In this document: positions 38,524-47,665 of the stretch, one piece after another
How the letters are laid out: every line of letters begins with the position of its first letter
How positions within the stretch are numbered: the stretch's first letter is position 1
NCBI RefSeq assembly: GCF_045863935.1
Contig: NZ_BTVP01000014.1
Span: 20,879-84,878, forward strand
Origin: Parvibaculum sp045863935
Lineage (GTDB): Bacteria > Pseudomonadota > Alphaproteobacteria > Parvibaculales > Parvibaculaceae
Length of the DNA: 64,000 nt
Direction of reading: 5' to 3'
Translations under genes and position numbers: made by a program
The notes under the pieces: generated by a model
What the model was told of the DNA's origin: nothing
Seen by the model: the letters and a program-made list of their open reading frames with translations, nothing else
Databases searched by the model: none

Positions 38524-39291
38524 ATGACGGCATTCGGGACATGGATGGACAAGGTGAAGCTCGGGTTTTCGGGCTTTGCCGACGCCGTGCTTCCGCCGCT
38601 CTGTCTTTCCTGCGGCCGGGGGGTGGACGCTCATGGTACGCTTTGCGGCACCTGCTGGGGGCAGGTCGATTTCATCGAGCGGCCCTGGTGCGCGGTGACG
38701 GGCCTTCCCTTTGCCTATGAAGCGGGGGAGGGCGCGGTCAGCGCCGTCGCGCTCGCGCACCCGCCGCCCTATGCCCGCGCCCGCGCCGTCCTGCGCTACA
38801 GCGATGCGAGCGCCCGCCTCGTTCACCGTTTCAAATATGCGGACCGGATGGAGGCGGCGCCCGCCTTTGCGCGCTGGCTCCTTCGCGCCGGGGCCGACCT
38901 TCTCGATGGGGCGGACATGGTGGTGCCGGTGCCGCTCCACCGGCGGCGGCTCTTTTCGCGCCGGTTCAATCAGTCGGCGGAGCTTTCCCGCGCTGTGGCG
39001 CGCCTGTCGGGGATCGCTTACGAACCGGAGATTCTCGTGCGCACGAGGGCAACGCGGCCGCAAGTTGGCCTGTCCGGCGACCAGCGCCGCCGCAATGTCG
39101 CGCGCGCCTTTGCCGTCCGGGAAGGGGCCGAGGCGAGGCTCCAGGGCCGGAAAGTCGTGCTTGTCGACGACGTCATGACCACGGGCGCGACGGTCGAAGC
39201 CTGTTCGCGCGCGCTGCTCAAGGCGGGTGCCGCCGAAGTAACCGTCCTCTGCCTTGCCCGGGTTGTTCCGGCAGGGGGCGCCTCTATATAG
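38524..39291 (+). CDS. ComF family phosphoribosyltransferase-like protein
   Basis: A 255-residue protein with an N-terminal zinc ribbon (CLSC...CGTC, ~23-43) and a C-terminal PRTase-type fold (VVLVDDVMTTGATVEACSRALLKAGA carries the PRPP loop). It contains VPLHRRRLFSRRFNQSAELSRAVA typical of ComF. In competent bacteria ComF aids DNA uptake; in alphaproteobacteria its role is not settled. The ATG at 38524 lies in the divergent region with the methyltransferase gene. grxC follows 31 bases downstream in the same direction. Confidence 0.9.
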   Translation: MTAFGTWMDKVKLGFSGFADAVLPPLCLSCGRGVDAHGTLCGTCWGQVDFIERPWCAVTGLPFAYEAGEGAVSAVALAHPPPYARARAVLRYSDASARLVHRFKYADRMEAAPAFARWLLRAGADLLDGADMVVPVPLHRRRLFSRRFNQSAELSRAVARLSGIAYEPEILVRTRATRPQVGLSGDQRRRNVARAFAVREGAEARLQGRKVVLVDDVMTTGATVEACSRALLKAGAAEVTVLCLARVVPAGGASI

Positions 39292-39322
39292 TGTGGAGTT
39301 CCTATTTCACGGAGTACCGCTC

Positions 39323-39580
39323 ATGGCGGATGTGACGATCTACACGACGATGATGTGTCCCTATTGCTACCGGGCAAAGGGTCTGCTCGAAAAGAAGGGC
39401 GTCTCCTTCACCGAAATCGATGTGGGCATGGATGCGGACAAGCGCCGGGAGATGATGAACCGGGCGCATGGTGGCCACACCGTTCCCCAGATTTTCATCG
39501 GCGAGACCCATGTCGGCGGCTGCGACGATCTCTATGCGCTCGAGGCCCAGGGCAAGCTCGACCCGATGCTCGCCGCCTGA
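39323..39580 (+). CDS. grxC: glutaredoxin 3
   Basis: An 85-residue dithiol glutaredoxin with the CPYC active site (residues 12-15), the cis-proline TVPQIF and the GSH-binding GGCDDL. It reduces disulfides and glutathionylated proteins with GSH. CACGGAG precedes the ATG. It stands in a comF-grxC-amidase-DUF1178 operon. Confidence 0.97.
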   Translation: MADVTIYTTMMCPYCYRAKGLLEKKGVSFTEIDVGMDADKRREMMNRAHGGHTVPQIFIGETHVGGCDDLYALEAQGKLDPMLAA

Positions 39581-39586
39581 CACCCC

Positions 39587-40450
39587 ATGAGCGCCGCTCC
39601 TCAAAGCTTCAAAGCCGCCTGCGTGCAGATGCGCAGCTCCTGCGACCTCGCGGAGAATATCGCGGCGGCGCGGGCGCTCGTTTTCGAAGCGGCGGACAAG
39701 GGCGCGGACTTCGTCATGACGCCGGAGATGACGTCTCTCCTCGTCTCGAACTCGGCCGAGCTCTTCGCCAAGGTGCGCGACGAAGCGGATGATGAGGCGC
39801 TTGCCGCCTTCCGCGGGCTTGCGAAGGAAAAGGCGATCTGGCTTCTCGCCGGATCGTTGCCGATCCGTCTTTCGGACGAGAAGGTCGCGAACCGCTCCTT
39901 CCTGATTTCGCCGGAAGGCGAGATCGCCGCTCGCTACGACAAGATCCACATGTTCGATGTCGATCTCGAAGGCGGCGAAAGCTATCGCGAGAGCAAAAAC
40001 TACGAAGCGGGCCGCGAAGCTGTCATCGCGAAGCTTCCCTGGGGCCGCATCGGCCTCACCATCTGCTACGACATTCGTTTCCCCCATCTCTATCGAACGC
40101 TTGCACAGGCGGGTGCCGATTTTCTCACCGTGCCCGCCGCCTTCACGCGGCAGACGGGCGAGGCGCACTGGCACACGCTGCTGAAGGCGCGCGCCATCGA
40201 GACGGGCTGTTTCGTCTTTGCGCCCGCGCAAGGCGGCAAACACGAATGCGGCCGCGAGACCTATGGCCACAGCCTCATCGTCGCGCCCTGGGGCGAGGTG
40301 ATCGCCGAAGCTGCGCATGACGCGCCGGGCGTCATTCTCGCGGAGATCGACACGGGCCGCATCGCCGCCGCGCGGGCCAAGGTGCCGAGCCTGCGTCACG
40401 ATCGCGGCTTCGGTCTTCCCGAAATCCAATCCACGAGGCGCGTCTCATGA
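39587..40450 (+). CDS. carbon-nitrogen hydrolase (Nit1/omega-amidase-like)
   Basis: A 287-residue nitrilase-superfamily amidase with the Glu-Lys-Cys triad: Glu in TPEMTS (~46), Lys in YDKIHMFDVDL, Cys in TICYDIRFPHLYR. The HMFDVDLEGGESYRES segment is characteristic of the Nit1 branch, which acts as a deaminated-glutathione amidase (repair). The adjacent grxC (six bases upstream) fits a glutathione-related job. It overlaps the DUF1178 gene by four bases. Confidence 0.9.
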   Translation: MSAAPQSFKAACVQMRSSCDLAENIAAARALVFEAADKGADFVMTPEMTSLLVSNSAELFAKVRDEADDEALAAFRGLAKEKAIWLLAGSLPIRLSDEKVANRSFLISPEGEIAARYDKIHMFDVDLEGGESYRESKNYEAGREAVIAKLPWGRIGLTICYDIRFPHLYRTLAQAGADFLTVPAAFTRQTGEAHWHTLLKARAIETGCFVFAPAQGGKHECGRETYGHSLIVAPWGEVIAEAAHDAPGVILAEIDTGRIAAARAKVPSLRHDRGFGLPEIQSTRRVS

Positions 40451-40887
40451 TCCGCTACGCGCTCCAATGCGAGAAGGACCATGAGTTCGACGGCTGGTTT
40501 CCTTCCTCCGAGGGCTTCGATGCGCAGGTTGCGGCGGGCGACGTGCGCTGTCCGCATTGCGGCAGCCCGAATGTGCGCAAGGCGCTGATGGCGCCCAGTA
40601 TCGGCAAGAGCACCGGCAAGGCTGCGTCGAAGGACGCGGCGGCATCGACGCCCGCCGAGATGGCGCAGAAGATGAGCATGATGATGCTCGCGCTCAGAAA
40701 GCACGTCGAAGAGAATTGCGATTATGTCGGCGACAAATTCGCGGAAGAAGCGCGCCGCATCCACTACGGCGAGAGCGAGCATCGCGATATCTATGGCGAA
40801 GCGACGCCCGACGAAGCCCGCGAGTTGATAGAGGAAGGCGTCGAAGTCGCGCCGCTGCCGGTCGTGCCGTCACGTCAGTCGAACTGA
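40447..40887 (+). CDS. DUF1178 family protein
   Basis: A 146-residue soluble protein. It begins with MIRYALQCEKDHEFDGWFPSSEGFDAQVAAG and has a CPHCGS zinc-knuckle-like pair (residues 35-40, with Cys8 as another possible ligand), a variable linker and a conserved GDKFAEEARRIHYGESEHRDIYGEAT, all diagnostic for DUF1178. Function unknown. It is last in the comF-grxC-amidase operon, coupled by an ATGA overlap, and followed by a palindromic repeat. Confidence 0.9.
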   Translation: MIRYALQCEKDHEFDGWFPSSEGFDAQVAAGDVRCPHCGSPNVRKALMAPSIGKSTGKAASKDAAASTPAEMAQKMSMMMLALRKHVEENCDYVGDKFAEEARRIHYGESEHRDIYGEATPDEARELIEEGVEVAPLPVVPSRQSN

Positions 40888-40913
40888 GGCTGTTCCACAG
40901 CTTGCTCTAAAAT

Positions 40914-41006
40914 CGTCATGGCCCGGCTCGTCCGGGCCATCCACGTCTTTTGCGTCTTCAACAGGAAAGAAAGACGTGGATGACCCGCATGAAGCGGGTC
41001 ATGACG
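40914..41006. repeat. palindromic intergenic repeat (REP-like)
   Basis: A 93-base element with nested symmetry between two convergent genes. TGGCCCGG and CCGGGCCA form one hairpin, GACCCGC and GCGGGTC another, ATCCACGTCTTT and AAAGACGTGGAT an inner long-range stem, and CGTCATG/CATGACG the outer ends. I recall near-identical 'CGTCATG...CCACGTCTTT...AAAGACGTGG...CATGACG' elements scattered in intergenic regions of related genomes. It may also end transcription from both sides. Confidence 0.75.
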
Positions 41007-41035
41007 GGTTCGGGGTGGATTTGGCGGATTCGACT

Positions 41036-42430
41036 CTAAACCCCCACCCCGAACACGTCCCTCAAATACGGATTGAGGAACCGCCCCTCCGGATCGAGTT
41101 CGGCCCGCACCTCAAGGAAATCCCGCCACTTCGGATAGAGGCCCGCGAAATCTTCCGCCTTCAGCGTGTTGAGCTTGCCCCAATGCGGGCGGCCGTCATG
41201 CTTTCGGAAGATCGGTTCGATCAGGCTGAAATAGGGCGTGTAGTCCTCTTCGTGGAAGCGATGCACTGCGATGGAACAGCTCTCGCGCCCGTAGAAAGGG
41301 CTCAGCCAGATGTCGTCCGGCGCGGTGGTGCGGAACTCGATCGGGAAGAAGACCTCGACATTGTTGTCTTCGATCGCCGCGACGATCTCGCGCAGCGCTT
41401 GCGGGCCCGCTTCGCGCGGCAGGTGATATTCCATTTCGTTGAACCGCACATTGCGCTCGGTCGAAAGCGTCTTGTGCGAATAGTCGACGCGCTCTTCCGG
41501 CTCCATGCCGCCCAGAATCGTCTGGATCACCCAGCGCCGCGCGGAAGGCGACCAGCCGAGCCAGTCCTGCAACTGCTGCAACTGGCGAAGGCCGTCATCG
41601 TCCTCGTTCACGGGTTCGGGCGTTTCGGGCTCGTCCGTCAGCTCGTTGACGATGCCGATGCTCATGCCCGAATAGGGCACATAGTAGAACTCGAAATTGC
41701 GATGCTTCTTCCAGAGCTCGGGTGCCGCTTCGAGCATTTCCTCGACGGGCGCGACCCAGGTGCGCCTCTTCAGCTTGTAGAGCGGGTGGGCGGCAAGTGT
41801 CGTTTCCGTCACGATACCGAGGGCGCCGAGGGACACGCGCGCCGCCTGAAAGAGGCCGGGCGTCTTCTCCGCATCGAGGTCGAGCGCATCGCCGGATGCC
41901 GTCATCAGCCGCATGCCCGTCACGAAGGTCGAGAGCGAGCCGATTTCGCTGCCCGTCCCATGCGTTGCGGTCGAGATCGCGCCCGCAATCGTCTGCTTGT
42001 TGATGTCGGGCATGTTGTCGAGCGCGAGGCCGTTTTCCGCGAGCAGCGCTCCCGTCGCGCCGAGCCGCGTTCCCGCCTTGAAGGTGGCGCGTCCTGCTGC
42101 CGTGTCGGCGCTGACAAGCCCGCTCATGCGGTCGAGCGAGAGGAGTGTTCCCTCCGTCGGCACGAGACCGGAAAAGGAATGTCCGGCGCCCACCGCGCGG
42201 ACGGGTGCGGCGCTCGCCCTCACGATGCCGGCGAGTTCGGTCTCGTTTGCGGGGGCCACGCGGACGGACGGGGTGCAGGTCTGGCCGCCGGACCAGTTCT
42301 TCCACGGTATGACACGCTTTGCGCCTTCATCGGCGAAGGCCTCCGTGATCGCGTTCGGAATGGCACCCGTCGCGGCCAGAGCGGAGGCGGAAGCCGCATA
42401 TTGCAGCAGGCGGCGGCGCGACATCATCAT
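41036..42430 (-). CDS. Tat-exported FAD-linked lactone oxidase/dehydrogenase (ALO family)
   Basis: A 464-residue flavoenzyme. A twin-arginine signal (SRRRLLQYAASASALAATGA) leads to an FAD-binding_4 domain with VRAVGAGHSFSGL, whose His is the residue covalently linked to FAD in the aldonolactone-oxidase branch, and a C-terminal ALO domain ending in HWGKLN...LDPEGRFLNPYLRDVFG. Members oxidise sugar lactones (gulono-, galactono-, arabinono-lactone) or alditols, passing electrons to O2 or cytochrome c. Its ATG (first of three in a row, after GGAAGGGG) overlaps the stop of the upstream cytochrome c gene by four bases, which suggests that cytochrome is its electron acceptor. Confidence 0.88.
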   Translation of the reverse strand: MMMSRRRLLQYAASASALAATGAIPNAITEAFADEGAKRVIPWKNWSGGQTCTPSVRVAPANETELAGIVRASAAPVRAVGAGHSFSGLVPTEGTLLSLDRMSGLVSADTAAGRATFKAGTRLGATGALLAENGLALDNMPDINKQTIAGAISTATHGTGSEIGSLSTFVTGMRLMTASGDALDLDAEKTPGLFQAARVSLGALGIVTETTLAAHPLYKLKRRTWVAPVEEMLEAAPELWKKHRNFEFYYVPYSGMSIGIVNELTDEPETPEPVNEDDDGLRQLQQLQDWLGWSPSARRWVIQTILGGMEPEERVDYSHKTLSTERNVRFNEMEYHLPREAGPQALREIVAAIEDNNVEVFFPIEFRTTAPDDIWLSPFYGRESCSIAVHRFHEEDYTPYFSLIEPIFRKHDGRPHWGKLNTLKAEDFAGLYPKWRDFLEVRAELDPEGRFLNPYLRDVFGVGV

Positions 42431-42801
42431 GGCGTTTCCCCTTCCGGTTCTTCGTTTGCATTCGCTGTCGAAGGCGCGGCCATGAAACGCGTCAGCGCAA
42501 GAAAATCCTCCGCGTCGCACTCGATGCACTGGCCGAGCGGCGGCATGCCATTGAAGCCGTTCACGATATTGTCGAGAAGCACGTCCTCGCCTTTTTCGAG
42601 GCGTGGCGCCCAGGCAATCGTGTCATGCGATTGCGGCGCGCCGGTCGCGGGATCCTCGTGGCAGGTCTTGCAGCTTGCGGCATAGAGTTCCGTTCGCGCC
42701 GGGCTCAGCGTCACCGGCTTTGCCGGATCGTTGCTCTCGCCGCAGCCGCCCAGCGCCGCAAGCAGGAAGCCCGCCGCGCAAATTCCCGTCCAGCTCTTCA
42801 T
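42427..42801 (-). CDS. c-type cytochrome lipoprotein
   Basis: A 124-residue single-haem cytochrome. The signal peptide has a lipobox (LAALGGC, Cys20). The haem site is CKTCH (44-48) and the likely distal ligand Met85 (NGFNGMPPLG). An extra Cys pair (QCIEC) sits shortly after. It should be anchored at the periplasmic face of the membrane. The coupled downstream gene is a Tat-exported lactone oxidase, so a two-part periplasmic dehydrogenase feeding the respiratory chain is plausible. ubiG lies 21 bases before it in the same direction. Confidence 0.9.
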   Translation of the reverse strand: MKSWTGICAAGFLLAALGGCGESNDPAKPVTLSPARTELYAASCKTCHEDPATGAPQSHDTIAWAPRLEKGEDVLLDNIVNGFNGMPPLGQCIECDAEDFLALTRFMAAPSTANANEEPEGETP

Positions 42802-42822
42802 GTGCCCCCTTCGCGTCTTGCC

Positions 42823-43590
42823 CTATGGCGCCGGCCGCTCCGCCAGCGCCATGTAGTTTACGTCCGTGTCGCGCCCGAGCGACCATGTATCGGCGAGTGG
42901 ATTGTAGCTCACGCCGGTCAGTTCCTTGAGGCGGAGCCCTGCCTGCGCGATGCCCGCCTCCATCTCGTTCGTCGTGATGAATTTCTTCCAGTCATGCGTG
43001 CCGCGCGGCAGCCAGCCGAGCACATATTCCGCGCCGACGATGGCAAAGGCATGCGCCTTCAGCGTGCGGTTGAGCGTGGCGACGAACATGAGGCCGCCCG
43101 GCTTCAGCATGGTCGCGCAATCCGCGAGAAAGCGCATCGGGTCGGCGACATGCTCGATCACTTCCATGTTGAGGATGACGTCGAAGCGTTCGCCCGCCGC
43201 TGCCAGCGCTTCCGCCGTCGTGCAGCGATAGTCGATGTCGAGGCCCTGTTCGGCGGCGTGGACGCTTGCCGTCGCGATGTTCTTCTGAGAGGCGTCCGCG
43301 CTCACCATCTGCGCGCCGAGCCGGGCCATGGGTTCCGACAAGAGCCCGCCGCCACAGCCGATGTCGAGGAATCGCAGGCCCTCGAAGGGGCGGATGGACG
43401 CCGGATCGAGGCCGAAATGGGCGACCGTGCGCTCGCGGATATAGCCAAGCCGCACCGGATTGAACTTGTGGAGCGGGCGGAACTTGCCCGCCGGGTCCCA
43501 CCATTCGGTGGCCATGGCCGAGAAGCGGGCGACTTCCTCCGGGTCGATGCTGGTGACGCTTTCCGCGGCGCTCTCTTTCATGTCGGCCAT
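42823..43590 (-). CDS. ubiG: ubiquinone biosynthesis O-methyltransferase
   Basis: A 255-residue SAM-dependent enzyme carrying out both O-methylations of ubiquinone synthesis. The opening IDPEEVARFSAMATEWWDPAGKFRPLHKFNPVRLGYI is diagnostic; motif I is FLDIGCGGGLLSEPMARLGAQMVSADAS and VIEHVADP follows. The end GVSYNPLADTWSLGRDTDVNYMALAERP is also typical. It is divergent from lysC and may share a transcript with the cytochrome c and lactone oxidase genes downstream. Confidence 0.97.
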   Translation of the reverse strand: MADMKESAAESVTSIDPEEVARFSAMATEWWDPAGKFRPLHKFNPVRLGYIRERTVAHFGLDPASIRPFEGLRFLDIGCGGGLLSEPMARLGAQMVSADASQKNIATASVHAAEQGLDIDYRCTTAEALAAAGERFDVILNMEVIEHVADPMRFLADCATMLKPGGLMFVATLNRTLKAHAFAIVGAEYVLGWLPRGTHDWKKFITTNEMEAGIAQAGLRLKELTGVSYNPLADTWSLGRDTDVNYMALAERPAP

Positions 43591-43808
43591 TATGTAAGCT
43601 TTCCCCAGCGTCCTTAAGGGTTTTTGGCCGCAGCAGGGGCCGGTTGCGGCTCTGCCCGGGGGCCTGTATGTATGGCCGCGCCCGGCGGCGCGGGTTCACC
43701 TTTCACGAGGTCATGATATAGGGCGCCATATAATAGGTCTGGCCCGGTCTGGTCCAGCGCGCCGGTTTCTGCGGCCTTTCGGCCGGCGACAGGATGGTGG
43801 AAGAGACG

Positions 43809-45068
43809 ATGGCCAGACTGGTCATGAAATTCGGCGGAACCTCGGTGGCCGACATCGGGCGCATCCGCAATGTTGCGCAACATGTGAAGCGCGAGATCGA
43901 CGCGGGCCATGAGGTCGCGGTCGTCGTGTCCGCCATGGCGGGCACCACGAACCAGCTCGTGCAATGGGCGCGCGAGACCGCGCCGCTGCACGATGCGCGC
44001 GAATACGACACCATCGTCGCGAGCGGCGAGCAGATCACGGTGTCGCTGCTCTCCATCGAGCTGCAGCGCATCGGCATTCCGGCCCGCTCCTGGCTCGGCT
44101 GGCAGATCCCGATTCGCACCGACAGCGCGCATGGTGCGGCCCGCATCCTCGAGATCGACGGCAGCGAACTCATCGGCCGGCTCCGGCAGGGCCAGGTCGC
44201 GGTCATCGCGGGTTTCCAGGGGCTTGGCCCCGACAACAGAATCACGACGCTCGGCCGCGGCGGTTCCGACACCAGCGCGGTCGCGGTTGCCGCCGCGATC
44301 AAGGCGGATATCTGCGACATCTATACCGATGTCGACGGCGTCTATACGACGGACCCCCGCATCGTTGCGAAGGCCCGAAAGCTTGATAAGATCAGCTACG
44401 AAGAGATGCTGGAGATGGCGTCTCTCGGCGCCAAGGTTCTCCAGACCCGTTCCGTCGAACTCGCCATGGTTCATCGGGTGCGCCTGCAGGTCCGCTCGAG
44501 CTTCGACGCGCCCGACGCCCCGCACAGTGCCTATGGCGCGGGCAGCAATGGCCCCGGTACTCTTGTTTGCGACGAGGATGAAATCGTGGAACAGCAGGTC
44601 GTGAGCGGCATCGCCTATTCCAAGGACGAGGCGAAGGTGACGCTTGTTAAGGTCGAGGACAAGCCGGGCGTCGCCGCCCGCATCTTCGGTCCGCTCGCCG
44701 ACAATTCGATCAATGTCGACATGATCATCCAGAACGTGTCGGACGACGGCAAAAGCACGGACATGACCTTCACCGTGCCCCAGGCCGAGCTTCCGCGCGC
44801 CGAGGACGTCATCCGCAAGGCGCAGGCCGAGATCGGCTGCAAGGAAATCAAGACCGACACGAATGTCGTCAAGGTGTCGGTCATCGGCATCGGCATGCGC
44901 AGTCATGCGGGCGTCGCGCAGACCATGTTCAAGACGCTGGCCGAAAAGGGCATCAACATCCTCGCGATCACCACCTCCGAGATCAAGGTCAGCGTGCTGA
45001 TCGCCGCGGATTATACCGAGCTTGCCGTGCGCGCACTGCACACGGCCTACGGTCTCGACGCCGAGTAA
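43809..45068 (+). CDS. lysC: aspartate kinase
   Basis: A 419-residue kinase that makes aspartyl-4-phosphate, opening the lysine/threonine/methionine pathway. The kinase domain (KFGGTSVADIGRIRNVAQHV; TLGRGGSDTSAVAVAAAI) covers ~1-240 and two C-terminal ACT domains (~265-415) provide feedback control, with KPGVAARIFGPLADNSINVDMIIQN and SHAGVAQTMFKTLAEKGINI. GGAAGAGAC precedes the ATG at 43809; an in-frame start five codons upstream is less likely. ptsP follows 60 bases downstream, an order conserved in the group. Confidence 0.97.
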   Translation: MARLVMKFGGTSVADIGRIRNVAQHVKREIDAGHEVAVVVSAMAGTTNQLVQWARETAPLHDAREYDTIVASGEQITVSLLSIELQRIGIPARSWLGWQIPIRTDSAHGAARILEIDGSELIGRLRQGQVAVIAGFQGLGPDNRITTLGRGGSDTSAVAVAAAIKADICDIYTDVDGVYTTDPRIVAKARKLDKISYEEMLEMASLGAKVLQTRSVELAMVHRVRLQVRSSFDAPDAPHSAYGAGSNGPGTLVCDEDEIVEQQVVSGIAYSKDEAKVTLVKVEDKPGVAARIFGPLADNSINVDMIIQNVSDDGKSTDMTFTVPQAELPRAEDVIRKAQAEIGCKEIKTDTNVVKVSVIGIGMRSHAGVAQTMFKTLAEKGINILAITTSEIKVSVLIAADYTELAVRALHTAYGLDAE

Positions 45069-45128
45069 GCGGGGGTCGCCCTTGAACCTCCATCGCCTCC
45101 AGTTCCGCAGCAAACGGGATCCAAGCTG

Positions 45129-47399
45129 ATGCCGGCCTCCGTCGGCGGTCCGCGCATCCTGCTGCGCCGGCTGCGCGAGGTCATGGCGGAGCCGGAAAGC
45201 GCGCAGAAACGCCTCGACAAGATCGTCGTGCTCATCGCCGCCAACATGGTGGCGGAGGTGTGCTCGGTCTATCTCGTGAACGGCGCGCGGGAACTTGAAC
45301 TCTTCGCCACGGAAGGTCTGAAGCCGTCGGCCGTCCATGCGACGCGGCTGCGCGTCGGCGAAGGCCTTGTTGGCGACATCGCCGCTCATGCCCGCCCGCT
45401 CAATCTCGCCGATGCGCAGTCCCATCCGGGCTTCGCCTACCGGCCGGAAACGGGCGAAGAAATCTACAAGTCGCTGATGGGCGTGCCGGTTCTCAGGAGC
45501 GGCAAGGTGGTCGGCGTCCTCGTCGTGCAGAACCGCACCAGGCGGCATTACACGGAAGAGGAAGTCGAGGCGCTGCAGACGGTCGCCATGGTGCTCGCCG
45601 AAGTGGTCGCCGCGGGCGATCTCATCGGCGCCGAACCCGACGAGCCCGACCTCACGCGGCAGCGCCCCATCCATATCGCCGGCAGTTCCTTCGCCGAGGG
45701 CATCGCGCTCGGCCATGCCGTGCTGCATGAGCCGCGCATCCATGTGACGAAGCTCATCGCGGAAGACACCGACCTCGAACTGAAGCGCCTCGAGCAGGCG
45801 GTCTATGCGCTGCGCGGCTCGATCGACGACATGCTGGAGACGGAAGACCTCTCCCATGCGGGCGAGCACCGCGAGGTGCTGCAGGCCTATCGCATGTTCG
45901 CGAACGATCGCGGCTGGCTGCAGCGCATGCTCGAAGCGGTGAAGACGGGCCTCACTGCGGAAGCCGCCGTCGAGCGCGTGCAGAACGACACGCGGGCGCG
46001 GTTCCAGCGCGCGGCCGACCCCTATATCCGCGACCGGCTGCACGATTTCGACGATCTCGCGAACCGGCTGCTGCGCCAGCTCACGGGTGTCACGCTCGCC
46101 TCGCTTTCGGCGAACCTGCCGAACGACGCGATCATCATTGCGCGCAACATGGGCCCCGCCGAGCTTCTCGACTACGACAAGGACAGGCTCAGGGGCCTCG
46201 TGCTCGAGGAAGGCGCGCCCAATGCGCATGTCTCGATCGTCGCGCGCGCTTTCGGCATCGCAACCGTCGGCCGTGCCGAGGATATTCTCGAACATGTCGA
46301 GCCGGGCGATGCGATCATCGTCGACGGCGACACCGGCGAGGTCTATCTCCGGCCCTCGCAGGAAGTCATCTCCTCCTATTCGGAGAAGGCGCGCTTCCGT
46401 GCCCGCAAGCAGGAGCAGTACAAGGAGATCCGCGACGAACCGGCGGTCACGCTCGACGGCGCGAAAATCGATCTCTACGTCAATGCCGGCCTCCAGGTCG
46501 ACCTGCCGCATCTCGAGGAATCGGGCGCCGAGGGCATCGGTCTTTTTCGCACCGAACTCCAGTTCATGATCGCCTCGACCTTGCCGTCGCTCCGCGATCA
46601 GATCGATCTCTACCGCGCCGTGCTCGACGTGGCGGGCGACAGGCCGGCCGTCTTCCGCACGCTCGATATCGGCGGCGACAAGATGCTGCCCTACATGAAC
46701 CTTGCCGCCTCCATCAAGGAGGAGAACCCGGCACTCGGCTGGCGCGCCATCCGCATCAGCCTCGACCGGCCGGCGCTGCTTCGCCACCAGGTGCGCGCGC
46801 TTCTCACGGCGGCGGCGGGGCGGTCGCTCAGGATCATGTTCCCGATGATCGCGGAGGTCGCCGAGTACAAGCGCGCCCGCGCCCTCGTCGACAAGGAAAT
46901 CGCCCGGCTCGACAAGTTCGGCAAGGAGAAGCCTGCCTCGCTCGAAATCGGCACCATGCTCGAAGTGCCCTCGCTTGCCTGGCAGCTGGACACGCTGCTG
47001 CCCATGGTCGATTTCGTCTCCATCGGCTCGAACGATCTCATGCAGTTTCTCTTCGCCAGTGACCGCGGCAATCCCCGCGTCGCCACGCGCTACGATCTCC
47101 TGAGCCCGGCGGTCCTGAGCTTCCTGCGCCACATCGCGGCCAAGTGTCGCGAGCACGAAACGCCGCTCACGCTTTGCGGCGAAATGTCGGGCAAGCCGCT
47201 TGAGGCGATGGCGCTTGTGGGGCTGGGGCTCCGCCGGATTTCCATGTCTCCGGCCGCCATCGGCCCGGTCAAGATGATGGTCCGGTCCCTCGATGTGGCC
47301 AGGCTTGAGGCCTTCATGGAGGGACTCTACGGTCTTCCCGACCGGAGCGTTCGCGCGCATCTCGCCCGCTTTGCCGAGGATCACGGGGTCGCCGTCTAG
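45129..47399 (+). CDS. ptsP: phosphoenolpyruvate-protein phosphotransferase of the nitrogen PTS (EI-Ntr)
   Basis: A 756-residue EI-Ntr. An N-terminal GAF domain (~20-160, AANMVAEVCSVYLVNGARELELFATEGL) marks the nitrogen-sensing form, followed by the EI helical domain, the swivelling domain with active His367 (NAHVSIVARAFGIATVG), and the PEP-binding TIM barrel (EGIGLFRTELQFM; CGEMSGKPLEAMALVGLGLRRISMSP). It passes phosphate from PEP to NPr and EIIA-Ntr to regulate nitrogen, carbon and potassium balance. No NPr/EIIA genes are in this window. Confidence 0.97.
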   Translation: MPASVGGPRILLRRLREVMAEPESAQKRLDKIVVLIAANMVAEVCSVYLVNGARELELFATEGLKPSAVHATRLRVGEGLVGDIAAHARPLNLADAQSHPGFAYRPETGEEIYKSLMGVPVLRSGKVVGVLVVQNRTRRHYTEEEVEALQTVAMVLAEVVAAGDLIGAEPDEPDLTRQRPIHIAGSSFAEGIALGHAVLHEPRIHVTKLIAEDTDLELKRLEQAVYALRGSIDDMLETEDLSHAGEHREVLQAYRMFANDRGWLQRMLEAVKTGLTAEAAVERVQNDTRARFQRAADPYIRDRLHDFDDLANRLLRQLTGVTLASLSANLPNDAIIIARNMGPAELLDYDKDRLRGLVLEEGAPNAHVSIVARAFGIATVGRAEDILEHVEPGDAIIVDGDTGEVYLRPSQEVISSYSEKARFRARKQEQYKEIRDEPAVTLDGAKIDLYVNAGLQVDLPHLEESGAEGIGLFRTELQFMIASTLPSLRDQIDLYRAVLDVAGDRPAVFRTLDIGGDKMLPYMNLAASIKEENPALGWRAIRISLDRPALLRHQVRALLTAAAGRSLRIMFPMIAEVAEYKRARALVDKEIARLDKFGKEKPASLEIGTMLEVPSLAWQLDTLLPMVDFVSIGSNDLMQFLFASDRGNPRVATRYDLLSPAVLSFLRHIAAKCREHETPLTLCGEMSGKPLEAMALVGLGLRRISMSPAAIGPVKMMVRSLDVARLEAFMEGLYGLPDRSVRAHLARFAEDHGVAV

Positions 47400-47665
47400 G
47401 GCCTTCTCCGGCCGCTGCCTGTTTCGGGGCCGGGTGCTGAGGTCATATGGCGAAAAAGCGAGAGTAATAGCGGAGTTGGACGAAACTCCGGTTGCAGTTT
47501 GTCAACAGTTTTGGTCTATTCTCGGTTCTCAATACGTTTGGGCGCTATGCGGAGGCCGTTCGCGGGGTGCGGCTGCCGCGTTTTGAAACGTCCATGGCAA
47601 TTCGTGGGGTCGAAATGATGCCCGATGCGGATTGAGATGGCTCAGATCGGGAAGAGCCCGGAAAA

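Noticed and set aside
43614..47384. A 1256-codon open frame on the minus strand
   Set aside because: It is antisense to lysC and ptsP, both clear. Composition (Arg/Asp/His/Gly) is that of a GC-bias shadow.
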